Assembly: GCA_948567375.1 (NCBI GenBank) | Contig: OX419758.1 | Coordinates: forward strand, 29,889,001 to 29,953,000 | Reading direction: 5' to 3' | Source: Lunularia cruciata | Taxonomy: Eukaryota; Streptophyta; Marchantiopsida; Lunulariales; Lunulariaceae | DNA length: 64,000 nt | Part shown: in pieces, positions 54,531 to 64,000 of the stretch | How positions within the stretch are numbered: the first letter of the stretch is position 1 | Layout of the letters: every line of letters starts with the position of its first letter | Notes under the pieces: model-generated | Database searches by the model: none | The model's input: only the letters and a program-made list of their open reading frames with translations | Told to the model about the DNA's origin: nothing | Program-made: the position numbers and the translations under genes

Positions 54531-57500
54531 CCTAAGATACAAGCTATATTGAGTGCCACTGTAAGTAAACCAATTGCGCAATTAGTTTACTCCAAGTTCT
54601 AGGAGCGTACAACTAGGCATGCAAGCACAAAGAGGATCCAACCACAAGAAGTCAATAGCAACTCTCCATGCTATTGGTGGAAATCAGCTTCAGAGCTCAA
54701 TGCCCTATCCTCAATTTTATTTCAATCTATACTCCAGCTTCCTCAATTATGCACTTCATATTTCAACCAATTCCTAATCCAAGTGTAGAACTTTTATTTG
54801 TATTATTGGAGAAAATTCTATGAAACTCATATGGGAGTAACTTTCTTTGTGTGGCTTAGATCCTAATTTTCTAGAATTCAATGGAAAGCCTATGAGATAA
54901 GATTTTCAATGAAATGAAATATGTCTCAATTTGACCACTATAGCTCCCTTGACAAGCTCCCAAACTTGGCCAATTTCTCATAGGTTTTTACCCTAATTTT
55001 GAAATCCCTATTTTAGAGTTTGCTCTTGGTTCTTGGCAATTTTTCCCCAAATTTTTGATTCAAAAGTACACTTGATCCTCAAAAACACTTAAGCAATTTG
55101 AAACCCTCAATCATAGTCACAATGTAGGAGAGTTGACATTCAATCAAGATGGAAGATAAAAATTGCTCTATCAAGCTTATGATAGTATTTGCAGTAGAGT
55201 TTCTTGTATCAATTCTCACTCTTTGTAGACCACAAAGTCAACCAAACTTTTCACAGTAGCTGTTTTTGCTCTTCTCTAACCCTCTGCAAAGTTTAATACC
55301 TTGATCCAACCTCAAACGCCAAATATGGATCAATTCCTGAGTTGGGTTAACTTGTGAGCTCTACAAACCCAGTTCTGCTTGATCCAAGACCCTGAATTTT
55401 CTATTTGAATAATTCACATGAAATCTTTGAACAAAAGTGCTGACTCTAACCACCAACAAGACTAGAAATTCTCACAAATTGATTCAAATCAAAACTTTAG
55501 GAGTGGTCAAATCTTCAAACCTAATCAGAATGTAATCTCCAACTCCTCACATTCCAAAGCTCCAACTTCAATTGGCCAGATCTGATTTGAGATTGATCAA
55601 TTTTTTTAATTTCTTGAGCTCATCACTAGAAACTCTTTATCATTTGTCCTATCCCTTTAACAGTTCATGAAAATGTCTCACATGGCTCTCCAAATTGTTT
55701 ATCTTGTCCTCTTGGGTATGAATTCTACCCCCTTACTTCAATTGATCATATCTCCCACAGAATTGACTCAAATCTCTCAAATTTAGTCTCAAAATTATAG
55801 CATGTCTGCTCTTCTCTCCAATTGTGGTCTTCTCTTTTCAAATATCTTTGCCAAACTTCCCTAATTGTCCCAAAAATGCACAACTTCTCCTCTTGGAAAC
55901 CAGTTTCTTGCAATTTTGTCTTTTAGCTCTTCACCTTTTGACAAGTGGACACCACAACTCCACCTTAAAGCTCATGAGAATAAATTCAGGCATTTCCCAA
56001 CTATAGGAGCACATATATTGTTAAGTCCCAGACTTGCTTATATATAAGCACCAAAAGGACAATAGGATCTGGGTTTTCCATCATCGATTCCATGAATAAG
56101 GACCAGAATCGTCTCGCCATCCAGCCATCAATCTCGTAAGCCATCACGGTGTAGAAATCTAAAGCTTGATGAGAAAAGGATTCAAGAGTGGCAGATTAGG
56201 AGCATGGGACATTGCAAGTTCAAATACCTCCTCCAATGCTCTAACACTTACGCTCTGCTACAACTCTCACTCCCTCTTCCTCTCAAGACTCCTCGACTAA
56301 AACACACCTCTGTCTCTCTACTCGCCCTCCTCTATATTCATCAGAGCACTCAAACATGATAAGATTATAACTCACATGGCCAATCACATATATGTACATA
56401 GATTGCTCACATCGCAATGTCTCATCCATTGGATCTATCATACCACCTACTCCACTAATGTGGGGATAAACTATGATAAGTTACTTTTTTATGGGCTATG
56501 CAAACCACAACACAACAACATACCACCCTTTAATGTAGCTCTAACTACAACAACAACACTAGGAGGAAGGGCAACCTATAACCTTCCAACAAAACAAGCA
56601 CTATCATGTTTTGCAGGTCATCACTTTCTATTTCACCAAAGAGAAACATGAATAGTCTGATTGGTCATCACTCCAATCTTACTAGCAAGAGCGCACCTGA
56701 GCACCAACACTCTAAAGTCAGGGCACCTCATGGAAAACATAGTACAAAAATAGGAAGTAGAGAATGGAGAGGGTGCAATCACAAGAAATCTAAATGAACA
56801 CTCCATCTCATCAATCAACATTGGTATTTGACATAATATGAATTATCTACTTCTTATGCTACTTGGATCACCAAGAATGGAATCAAATTGTCTCTCCTAG
56901 CCAAAGCTACAAATGTATAGATAATAGTAGAATAGTCATTAGGACAACAAGTGAGGGTGGACCAGTTGGCTAGGGCACCAATCTAGGAACTAGAGATATG
57001 GCGGTCAAACCCTATTGCACACAATCTAGCAAGGTGGTCAGATTTGCCAAACAATGACCAAAATCAACTCTAAACTAGCTAGCCTCACGCCCACAAGCTA
57101 GATTGTTGGCCCTTCTTTGTAGCCTCTCATAGCCCGCAGCCATCTGCCTTGGAGCCTCTAAACACTCAAATGAGGCCTTTCTTCTTGCCATTTTGAATGC
57201 ACTTCAAATCTGGCCAAACTCCTCCAAATCTGGCCAAGCTCCTCCAACTCAATCCAAAATCTACCACTTCAAACCATCTCTAAATCTGGGTTCCCAATTC
57301 CATCTTCAATTTCACTTTTTGAGCTCAACTCGTACCAAATTGGTCCTTGTTTCACCTCTTGAGTTCAAAATCACAAGTATCATTTGAAAATTGCTTCTCT
57401 TTTGCTCAAAATTTGGCCAGCGCTTTTGCACATTTTCTACCTCATTGCCAAATCTACATCAATTCAAAGACCTTTTGCACACAATCACTTTGAGGGTAAC

Positions 57501-57596
57501 TTTGGACCATGATCGAGCTACCAACAATTAGCAAGGCTTGGAGATACCACCAACACCTTCAATCCTTGCACCCAATTTCCCCCTAACCTCACTTCT
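54531..57596 (-). other. Family G leader/LTR region, not resolved
   Basis: This 3-kb stretch lies between a family G gag start (left) and a family G integrase tail (right), so it should contain a family G LTR and leader. I cannot fix LTR ends because no second copy is visible. Landmarks: a 14-base palindrome 'gcttatatataagc' at 56036-56049 that could be a TATA region, two 'aaatctggccaa' repeats near 57207-57240, and the tRNA-like piece at 56953-57030. Short open frames look non-coding. Confidence 0.4.
56953..57030 (+). repeat. tRNA-like / SINE-head-like segment
   Basis: TGGACCAGTTGG (56958-56969) matches the tRNA box A consensus at 11 of 12 positions. GGTCAAACCC (57003-57012) resembles box B with one base missing. 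Spacing is about 33 bases. The stems do not fold into a good tRNA by eye, and no poly(A) or T-run tail is obvious. A tRNA-derived SINE remnant is possible. Confidence 0.3.
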
Positions 57597-58021
57597 ATAA
57601 TGTAATCAATTTGTTAACACAACTCAAACCACACTCAATCAGATCAAAACTTGATCTATCACTTCATAATTTGCCAAAAATTGGGCCTTAATTATAGTCA
57701 AGCCACACCCACACTAGCTAAGAGAATCCAAGTGACGTTTGTTGGCCTTTGTCCACCATAGCTAAGAACTTGAAGGCTCAACATCAAAGAAGTGAGCTCT
57801 TTGGAGGTGCACTTCAAAAGTATACCTCTTGGTCTCCAACCCTAACAGTCCCATTGATGGCACATCCAATGGTGGTAAGTGATGGTGGGCCCTACTATGC
57901 AGTCAATACCCCGAACATAAAATCTGACTATCAACAAAGAGTCTATGAGTAACTACCAACATACTCCTAACTACCAACACTACTACTCTAGAGTCCAAGC
58001 ACAAGTACAACACTACAATAG
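57597..58021 (-). pseudogene. Family G integrase tail, second copy
   Basis: Nucleotide similarity to 27124-27480: 'aagaagtgagct', 'ctttgtccaccatagc', 'gatggcacatccaa'. The frame at 57903-58094 gives 'VRSMLVVTHRLFVDSQILC' (27420 copy: 'VKNILVVTHGLVVDGQILC'). It is cut at 58021 by the chromovirus LTR. Confidence 0.7.
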
Positions 58022-58400
58022 TGTGACATAGTTTACTTGTAGTGGATGTTGAAAACTCTTTTGATAGTGTTTGATTTGCATTTGGCCTTTCCATAGTTCC
58101 CTTTCTTCATTGTCCTAAAGGCACAACTTCCCATATGAAGAGACTACTATTATGTTCCCATCTCATATTCCTTAGATATTGTTTTTATAAAATATATCTT
58201 TGATATGGATGAACTTTTTCTATCACAAGATATATAGATAGCTTTTGAAATATTGTTCATCAAGTTGCCTATTTCCTTTGCAATGCTACCTAATCTCCAA
58301 CATCCTTCTTATTCTCAAGAGCTTGGGATACGAGGATCATGGGAAGCTTTGTCTATGATATGACATAAGACTAAGAGCTTTTTGAGCCATGTGATGTCAT

Positions 58401-58456
58401 GATGGATTTTGCATTGGATTTTGCATTTGGATTTTGCATTGGATTTTGCATTGGAT
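58401..58456. repeat. Short tandem repeat of ggattttgcatt
   Basis: Five near-identical copies of a 12-14-base unit stand head to tail inside the chromovirus LTR. Confidence 0.85.
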
Positions 58457-58927
58457 TAAATAACTTGTTGATGTTTTATGGAGATATGCACTTTTTACCC
58501 ATGGAATGGATGACACTTGGAACTTCTATTTTGGTAGTTGGATACTCTAGAGACCTTTACTCTATTCATACTTTGTGGTTGCTAATAGTCTTAGAATTGA
58601 GAGGTTTGAGAACAAAGTGAAAGGTTAGTCTCTTCATCCCTGAGTACTATTGTGACAAAGGAGGAAGAATATATTTCCATGGCATAAGAAGGATTCTGAT
58701 CTTTTTCTAATAATTGTATTAAAGATATACAACTTTCTTTATTAAAGAACCAATTTTAGTAGGCTCTACATTCTCTTTTAGTTGACTTGCTCATTATTGA
58801 TACTATGAGAGCTTTTCTTTGCTCTTCCTTTGGCAACAATGCAAGTATTTGGATATTGATCCAACCATGTATTAGGGTATTGCATGTATTGCATGCTTTG
58901 CTTTAGTTTGCTTGATTTTACTTAGTT

Positions 58928-58943
58928 TTAGTTTATATATATA

Positions 58944-58980
<37 letters not shown>
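58928..58980. repeat. (TA)n(TC)n microsatellite
   Basis: A short TA run passes into about 15 TC/CT dinucleotides inside the chromovirus LTR. Confidence 0.9.
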
Positions 58981-59072
58981 ATTATTCTCTCTTTTGAATG
59001 ACAGTTGGATATCACCCTGGGTATGTATATGACCAATTGCTCTTTTGGATTTTAAAGGCTACTGTGACAACC

Positions 59073-59460
59073 TGTAATACTCCGAGGACAAGAGAAAAGA
59101 GAAAACACAGATTGCACACTCAAACATTTGATGCCCCAAAGGAGCACCTTCTCTTTATTATATAGACAAAGAAGATCTCCTCCAAGGAAGTTCCACCATA
59201 GGATTAGAGACGCAGATAGATGACATGTCAGCAAGATCCACCCTTGGATTACTTACTTGGATGGGTGGCATGTCTGGTCTAGGTCCTATCTGGTTGGTCA
59301 AACAAGATACAAGTCTATTTTGATTTCTACCCTATTAGTAGAAGTACTCTTTTGGTGATACTTCTATCTTATCTATTTTGACCATCATGTATAACATCAT
59401 TCTAGATGTTCCCAAACCAAATTTCACATCTAGATCATATGGCTAGCTCTTGGTATTACA
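59073..59460 (-). repeat. Family B solo LTR B4, internally deleted
   Basis: Starts TGTAATACTCC and ends GGTATTACA on the plus strand, the complement of a family B LTR. It is only 388 bp. One 156-bp unit is followed directly by the 'gtttgaccaaccagatagg' box, so the second unit and about 190 more bases are missing, with ACTTG at the joint. Flanks share AACC (59069-59072 and 59461-59464). Removing B4 restores the purine tract/LTR junction of the chromovirus. Confidence 0.85.
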
Positions 59461-59469
59461 AACCTCCTT

Positions 59470-59664
59470 TTAAGACGCAACGTCCTCGTTGTGCAATTGT
59501 TGCTCAAATGCTTGCACCAACACCGGTGCATGTGCCAAATTGGCAGCGGGCTCCCAGGTTGCTTCATAGAGGGGGTAACCTTTCCATTGTACTAGATAGT
59601 CCACCCGCGGATGGCAAGTACCACGCATGTGTTTTTGGAGAATCCGCTCCACTTCATATTCCTT
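59470..59664 (-). pseudogene. Chromovirus integrase chromodomain
   Basis: Minus-strand frame: ERILQKHMRGTCHPRVDYL, VQWKGYPLYEATWEP, then a helix-like 'HAPVLVQAFEQQL'. The chromodomain core (YLVQWKGY...TWEP) with its aromatic residues is intact. In chromoviruses this domain guides insertion toward particular chromatin. The gag-pol frame ends just before the purine tract. Confidence 0.9.
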
Positions 59665-59691
59665 TGTGTTATCAATGAGTGTCGGACAAGG

Positions 59692-60960
59692 TCAAATGTC
59701 TTGTGTGGAATGACCTTGGCCTGATCGGGGAGCATATCTGCGTAGTAGGGAGACATGGAACACTGGATGGATCTTCATGTGTGGTGGTAGCTCAAGGTGA
59801 TAGGCCACAGCGCCGATGTGACAAAGAATTGAGAAAGGCCCAATAAAACAAGGTTTGAGCTTAGGAGGTCCAACTAATGTGAGGTTGGTTATCGATTGCC
59901 ACACTTGATCCCCAACATTGAACTCCATGTGCCTACGGTGTGCATCAGCATACTACTTCTATCAATTTTGTGCAATCTGTAATCTGTGCTTGGTGCTCTC
60001 TATACCTTGTTGGATTCTAGAAACAAATGTGTTGATTGCATCGACCTTAGTAGCCACCGGACTGATCTTCATCAAGCTAGAAGGTGTGAAGGGATGCTCA
60101 CCATACATGAGGAAGAACTGAGTGACCTGGGTGGATGCATTCATTGAATTGTTGTAAGCAAATTCCACCAATGGATTAGGGTGTCCGACCTCTCTTGCTC
60201 TTCTAAGGTGAAGCCGCATAACATGTCTTCAATCTTGTGATTAGCCTGCTCTGTTTGGCCATTTGTTTGTGGGTGGTAAGCTATGGACATGGCCAACTTG
60301 GTTTTGAAGAAACCAAAGAGTGTTTGCCAAAACAAACTGGTGAATTGGGTGCCTCTATCGGTGATGAGTACTCTAGACAAGCCATGGTGAGCAAAGACTG
60401 CATCTAAGAATAATTGAGCTAGTTGTGGAGCGGTCACCTCCTTGGTGGTAGGGCGTACATGAATCATTTTGCTGAGCCAGTCCACAAAGACCACAATGGA
60501 GTCAAACCCTAAGGTGCTCTTTGGTAATTCACAGACGAGATCCATACTCACTTGTTCCCAATGTTGGATAGCAGTGGGGAGAGGTTGAAGGAGCCCTACA
60601 GGAGCTTGAGTAGAAGCTTTGTTCTGTTGACAAAGTAGGCAGCTATGCACATAGTCCATCACTCCGTTGCTCATCTTGGGCCAATAGTAATGGCGCTTGA
60701 CTGCATCCAAGGTCTTGTCCACTCTAACATGAGCTGCAATAGCCAAATCATGACATTCCGCTAGAATGGTGGTGCTTAATTCAAGGACATTTGGGATCCA
60801 TAATTTGCCATCCCGAAAGGTGAGTCCTTGGGTGCTAGTGACACCTTTGGATGATTGCGCTTCTACAATCTGTGGATCAATTTTTGTGGCAACTAGAATC
60901 TCTGGCCAGAATTCAAGGTTAATCTTAACCTCTACCACCAAGTTGTTTGCCATTGGCATG
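59692..60960 (-). pseudogene. Chromovirus integrase
   Basis: Zinc domain 'AAHVRVDKTLDAVKRHYYW' with CLLCQQNKAS. Core: 'VSMDLVCELPKSTLGFDSIV' (first Asp), 'HHGLSRVLITDRGTQFTSLF' (second Asp in TDRG), 'YHPQTNGQTEQANHKIEDML' (Glu in GQTEQ). All three catalytic residues are kept. The C-terminal part at 59692-59928 has 'LVGPPKLKPCFIGPFSIL' with GPF, and 'KIHPVFHVSLLRRYAP'. Frames change near 60200 and 59945. Confidence 0.9.
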
Positions 60961-60999
60961 CGGGTGAATGCATCTGCAAGTTGCTTCTTACCTTCCACG

Positions 61000-61388
61000 T
61001 AGGTGATTGTCATGTTGAAGCATTGTCGCTATTCTGCCCACCAAATTTGGCAATGAGATAGATCCTTCTGCGTCTCAAGGTAGACTAGAGGTTTGTGGTT
61101 TGTCCCTACTGCAAATGCCTTCTCGCCCAAATAGTGCTTCCAATGCTTGGTTGCTAGAACAATGGCCAGCTCTTCTTGTTCTGTGGTGTAGTAGTTCCGC
61201 TCTGCTAATAACAACTTTTGAGAGAAATATGCAATTGGATGTCATCCGTCATGCCACTCTTGTTGTAGGACTGCTCCTATTGCTACGCCTGATGCATCTG
61301 TAGCCAACTTGATTGGACGTTTTGGGTCATACCACTTCAAGATTGGTGCATGTAGCAAGGCGGTCTTCAATTCTTGAAAGGCCAACTC
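61000..61388 (-). pseudogene. Chromovirus RNase H
   Basis: The frame at 61029-61214 gives 'LLAERNYYTTEQEELAIVLA', 'KHWKHYLGEKAFAVGTNHKP' and LVYLETQKDLSH. The motif normally TDHK is TNHK, a lost acidic residue. The upstream half (61215-61388) is in other frames with a 'DGCHPIAYFSQKL'-like end. Confidence 0.8.
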
Positions 61389-62140
61389 TTATGCAGTTCT
61401 CCATGTCCACTTCTTCCCCTTGCCAAGTAGTGCCGTTAAAGGCTGTGCAACCTTGGAGAAGTCGTTGACAAATCTACGATAGAATCTTGTCAACCCCAAG
61501 AAGCTCTTAAGTTGAGTCTGATCTTTTGGGGCACTCCATTTTTGAATGACCTCTATTTTATCTGTCAATACTTGAATGCCCTCTGCACTTACTCTACGCC
61601 CCAAGTAGTCTACTTCAGACTTGCCAAACTCACACTTTGAGATTTTGGCATATAATTAATTCTATCTTAGAATCTGGAGGACCTCTTGTAGATGTTGTTT
61701 GTGTTCTGTCATCATGCTACTATATACTACGATATCATCCAAGAAGACAATAACAGACTTATCCAAGTATGGATGAAATATGTCATTCATTAGACTCGTG
61801 AAAGTGGTAGGTGCATTGGTGAGGCCAAAAGGCATCATAAGATACTCAAAGTAGCCATACTTGGTTCAAAAGGCAGTTTTGTACACATCCTCCTTTGCAA
61901 TTCAGATTTGATTGTAACCGCTCCGCAAGTCCAGTTTGCTGAAGTATCTTGCTCCATGGAGTTGATCAAACAAGTCATCCATGCGAGGTAAGGGGTATTT
62001 ATTCTTCACTATTTGTTGATTGAGACCTCGATAGTCAATGCACATGCGCATTGTACCATCCTTCTTCTTCACAAACAAGACAAGGGCCCCATATAGTGAT
62101 ATGCTAGGCTAGATGAACCCTTTCTGCAGCATCTCCTCAA
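61389..62140 (-). pseudogene. Chromovirus reverse transcriptase
   Basis: Frames give the palm with [20 protein letters not shown] at about 61700-61760 (FLDD active site, a common chromovirus form), and 'SEVDYLGRRVSAEGIQVLTD', 'QLKSFLGLTRFYRRFVNDFS' at 61389-61630. The N-terminal part (61770-62140) has the 'GLTNAPTTF'-like and '[10 protein letters not shown]'-like segments in a second frame. At least one stop near 61655 breaks it. Confidence 0.85.
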
Positions 62141-62790
62141 TTTGAGTCTTACACTCCTCCAACTCATGGGGTGATAGGCGATATGGGGCCTTACAAGGAG
62201 GTGTCTTCCCCGGGAATATCTCACTTTTGTGATCTACTCGCCTTTTTGGTGGTAATCCTGAGGGTAGATCATCGGGAAAGACATCTTGAAACTCATCCAC
62301 CACATCCTTCAATTTCTCAAGGATTTGTCCATTGAGTTGTGCACTATGGACTTCTCTTATTAGACCCATAAAACATCTATCGGTCTTATAGACTGTTGCC
62401 GTCCCTATGACATATAGAGGTAGTTTTTGCCTGTGTGATTTTTCTTTAACCCCAATGATTGACCATTGGTGGGTTCTCACTACTCTCTTCCTCCAATCCA
62501 CCATAGGGTTGCACTGCTCCATCCATGGCATGCCTAAAATTGCATCATAAAGAGCTAACTGTATCACTCGCCACTCAATTGTTTCTTGATATTCTCCTAC
62601 AGAGACGGTTACCTGTCTAGGTAATGATTCAATCCTCTCTGTTTGCCCATTAGGTAACTCTACTTCTTCATACCCATCTCTCTCTAGATCCATTCCCAAT
62701 CTTATTGCAACAGAGCGAGACAAGAAATTCTATGCTGCTCTCAAATCTATTAATACTCTCACTTGATTACCTTCTAGGATTCCATTCACG
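62141..62790 (-). pseudogene. Chromovirus protease, active site lost
   Basis: Open 62109-62723: 'RSVAIRLGMDLERDGYEEVE', 'VTVSVGEYQETIEWRVIQLA', 'LYDAILGMPWMEQCNPMVDW', then the linker to RT ending 'YRLSPHELEECKTQIEEMLQ'. Just upstream the frame reads VRVLIDLRAA plus stop, where the family has a DSGA-type site, so the catalytic Asp-Ser-Gly is D-L-R and a stop follows. Confidence 0.8.
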
Positions 62791-62984
62791 ACAATCAATT
62801 GTGAGGTTGCCTTTCGGGATCTTTGCGCTTTATTCTTTTTCCTTCTCTTGCTTCTTTGCTTCCTTATTGAGCCAGTAAGGCCGCATGGTACATTTATTGG
62901 CAATCTTCGTTTTCCGAAGTGATTTCCACCTCCTCCTCTTCAATGTACCTCTCCATGTTGTTCAAAGATCTCCTGTACAAAGGC

Positions 62985-63960
62985 TGAGGGCCTCTAGGGA
63001 AACAAGTGCAAAAATTGGTAGATATGTGCCCAATACGGCCACAATTGTAACAACGGCGTTGTTCTCCTCGAGTCCCTTCTCCTCATGGGACTCCATCTCT
63101 TTGTTCTTCTACTTGTCCCCGCTCCCCTTGAAGTGGTTGTGCTCCTTGATCCCTGAATCAAAGGTTGCTCAATTCCATCGGTACTGGTCCACCCATGTGT
63201 GGCATTTCTTGCCCAATAATGTTGAGGTGGAACTACTCCTTCACCTCCACCTAATGCCCATGCTATTCTATGCGCACAAGCAATGGCTTCAAATACCATG
63301 CGAGGATTTTGCACCATGACTTCTTGGCAAATTCACTCTTTCAATCCTCGTTTGAAATTGTCAAGGGCCTCTGCTGGACTCATGTCGGTAATTGCAACCT
63401 ATAGATCTAGAAATGCCTCCACATATTCTTGTACGTTATTCTTCTATCTCAATCCCCATAGTCGGGTTCAAGCCATCTACACAAAATCCACCAATGGGAA
63501 ATTCTTCAGCGGTCCTTCTTGCATTGCTGTACATGTGACCTACCTTCTCTCTGCCAACATGGATTGTTCCCAAGCATCATACCATGTAAGGGCTTTATTG
63601 ATCAAGTACCAACATGCAAACACGCTTGCAACATGCTCTGTGATTTCTGTTGAGAACAATCAGAAATATTGATTCATTCTCAAGATCCAATTTTCCACTA
63701 CTCCTATCGTACGCTGCCCCTTGTAAGGCTCGATGTTGCAGGTCTTCTTCATCCGGAGTAGCAATGTGGCTTTATCATTGATAGGGTTCGTAGCACAAGT
63801 GCCTCTCCATGTACTTCAGTTGCAGGTACTGGGTTTTGAGACGGCTCTTCTTCTTGCATGGCTTGATCATTCCTGAGGATCTGCACTTGACTTTGTAATG
63901 TCTCCATGGTCATCTTAATCTCTTGAAATTTCATTCAACATCCCTTGCATTCCTTGCACC
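62985..63960 (-). pseudogene. Chromovirus Gag, partial
   Basis: The knuckle near 62995-63060 reads CYNCGRIGHISTNFC: the last Cys is displaced by one residue, so the CX2CX4HX4C form is broken. Upstream frames contain capsid-like segments ('KVEFAKKS', 'KNMWRHF') with several stops. The frame at 63749-63934 has an N-terminal coiled segment 'TMETLQSQVQILRNDQAMQE'. Confidence 0.65.
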
Positions 63961-64000
63961 AGCTCTTGCAATTGCGGATCCATGGTTCCTGCAACACTCA

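Larger units (their letters stand above)
58022..59068 (-). repeat. Chromovirus 3' LTR
   Basis: On the minus strand the LTR begins TGTCACAGTAG right after a purine tract (aaaaggaggt), and ends CTATGTCACA at 58022. Length is about 1047 bp. The left flank is AATAG (58017-58021); its partner is outside the window. A TATA-like (TA)n run and a (CT)n run lie at 58928-58980, and five copies of a ~13-base 'ggattttgcatt' unit at about 58401-58456. The 5' LTR is not in the window, so the left end is inferred from the inverted TG...CA termini. Confidence 0.6.
59461..64000 (-). mobile_element. Chromovirus (Ty3/gypsy) internal region, runs off the right edge
   Basis: Minus-strand order from the right edge: gag with knuckle, protease, RT, RNase H, integrase with GPF motif, chromodomain, purine tract, then the LTR at 58022-59068. 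The chromodomain at the integrase C-terminus defines chromoviruses. Long open stretches survive (290 residues in integrase, 204 in protease/RT), so it is moderately young, but stops are present and the protease site is lost. Confidence 0.9.

Noticed and set aside
62885-63672. Plus-strand open frames of 144 and 129 residues
   Set aside because: They lie antisense to chromovirus gag and show no conserved motif.

Overview
This window looks like gene-poor plant nuclear DNA made mostly of old, nested LTR retrotransposons. It is AT-rich. Its retroelements are plant-type Ty3/gypsy: some have a tRNA-Asp-like primer site, one is a chromodomain-bearing chromovirus. The only host-gene remnant is a GDSL-type esterase/lipase pseudogene with GT-AG introns. 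Density and decay fit a large, repeat-rich genome such as a gymnosperm, but that is inference. I see no intact protein-coding gene, rRNA, convincing tRNA gene or CRISPR array.

Layout (names are mine). Family A is a Ty3/gypsy family with ~690-bp LTRs (TGTAACACCC start), gag-PR-RT-RNaseH-IN, and an extra coding region before gag. Copies: A1 (-, 543-6494, runs off the left), A2 (+, 7122-15774), A4 (-, 29018-44213), A3 (+, 35552-43362, inserted in the A4 leader), A5 (-, 44214-45902, only 5' LTR and leader), plus an LTR piece at 17011-17488. Family B is present only as isolated LTRs: B1 1-542, B2 4447-5186, B3 7500-8261, B4 59073-59460. Family P is an unidentified coding repeat: P4 around 6495-7121, P2 and P3 at 17.5-20.6 kb, P1 at 50325-54043. 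Family G is a second gypsy lineage (27.1-29.0, 45.9-50.3, 54.0-58.0 kb). Chr is a chromovirus (58022 to the right edge).

The right half is a nest. A G element is split by the A4/A5 composite (29018-45902), which is itself split by A3. The same G element's gag is split by P1 with a 6-bp target duplication. A G-type integrase tail at 57.6-58.0 kb is cut by the chromovirus, and a B LTR lies at the edge of the chromovirus LTR. B LTRs sit inside A1 and A2, so B moved after A.

Between 20.6 and 27.1 kb lies the least retroelement-like stretch: the GDSL pseudogene (21570-23026), unassigned sequence, and a ~740-bp non-autonomous element with long terminal inverted repeats (25524-26262).

Most interesting points: (1) the A leader carries, before gag, a conserved coding region with its own CCHC zinc knuckle and a second Cys/His cluster, in four copies; (2) family P encodes a ~730-residue protein with a conserved middle domain and long coiled coil, its frame broken in P1 only by stop codons that are single C-to-T changes from CAG, CGA or CAA. 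Coordinates of degraded domains are approximate to tens of bases; nothing here was checked by alignment software.
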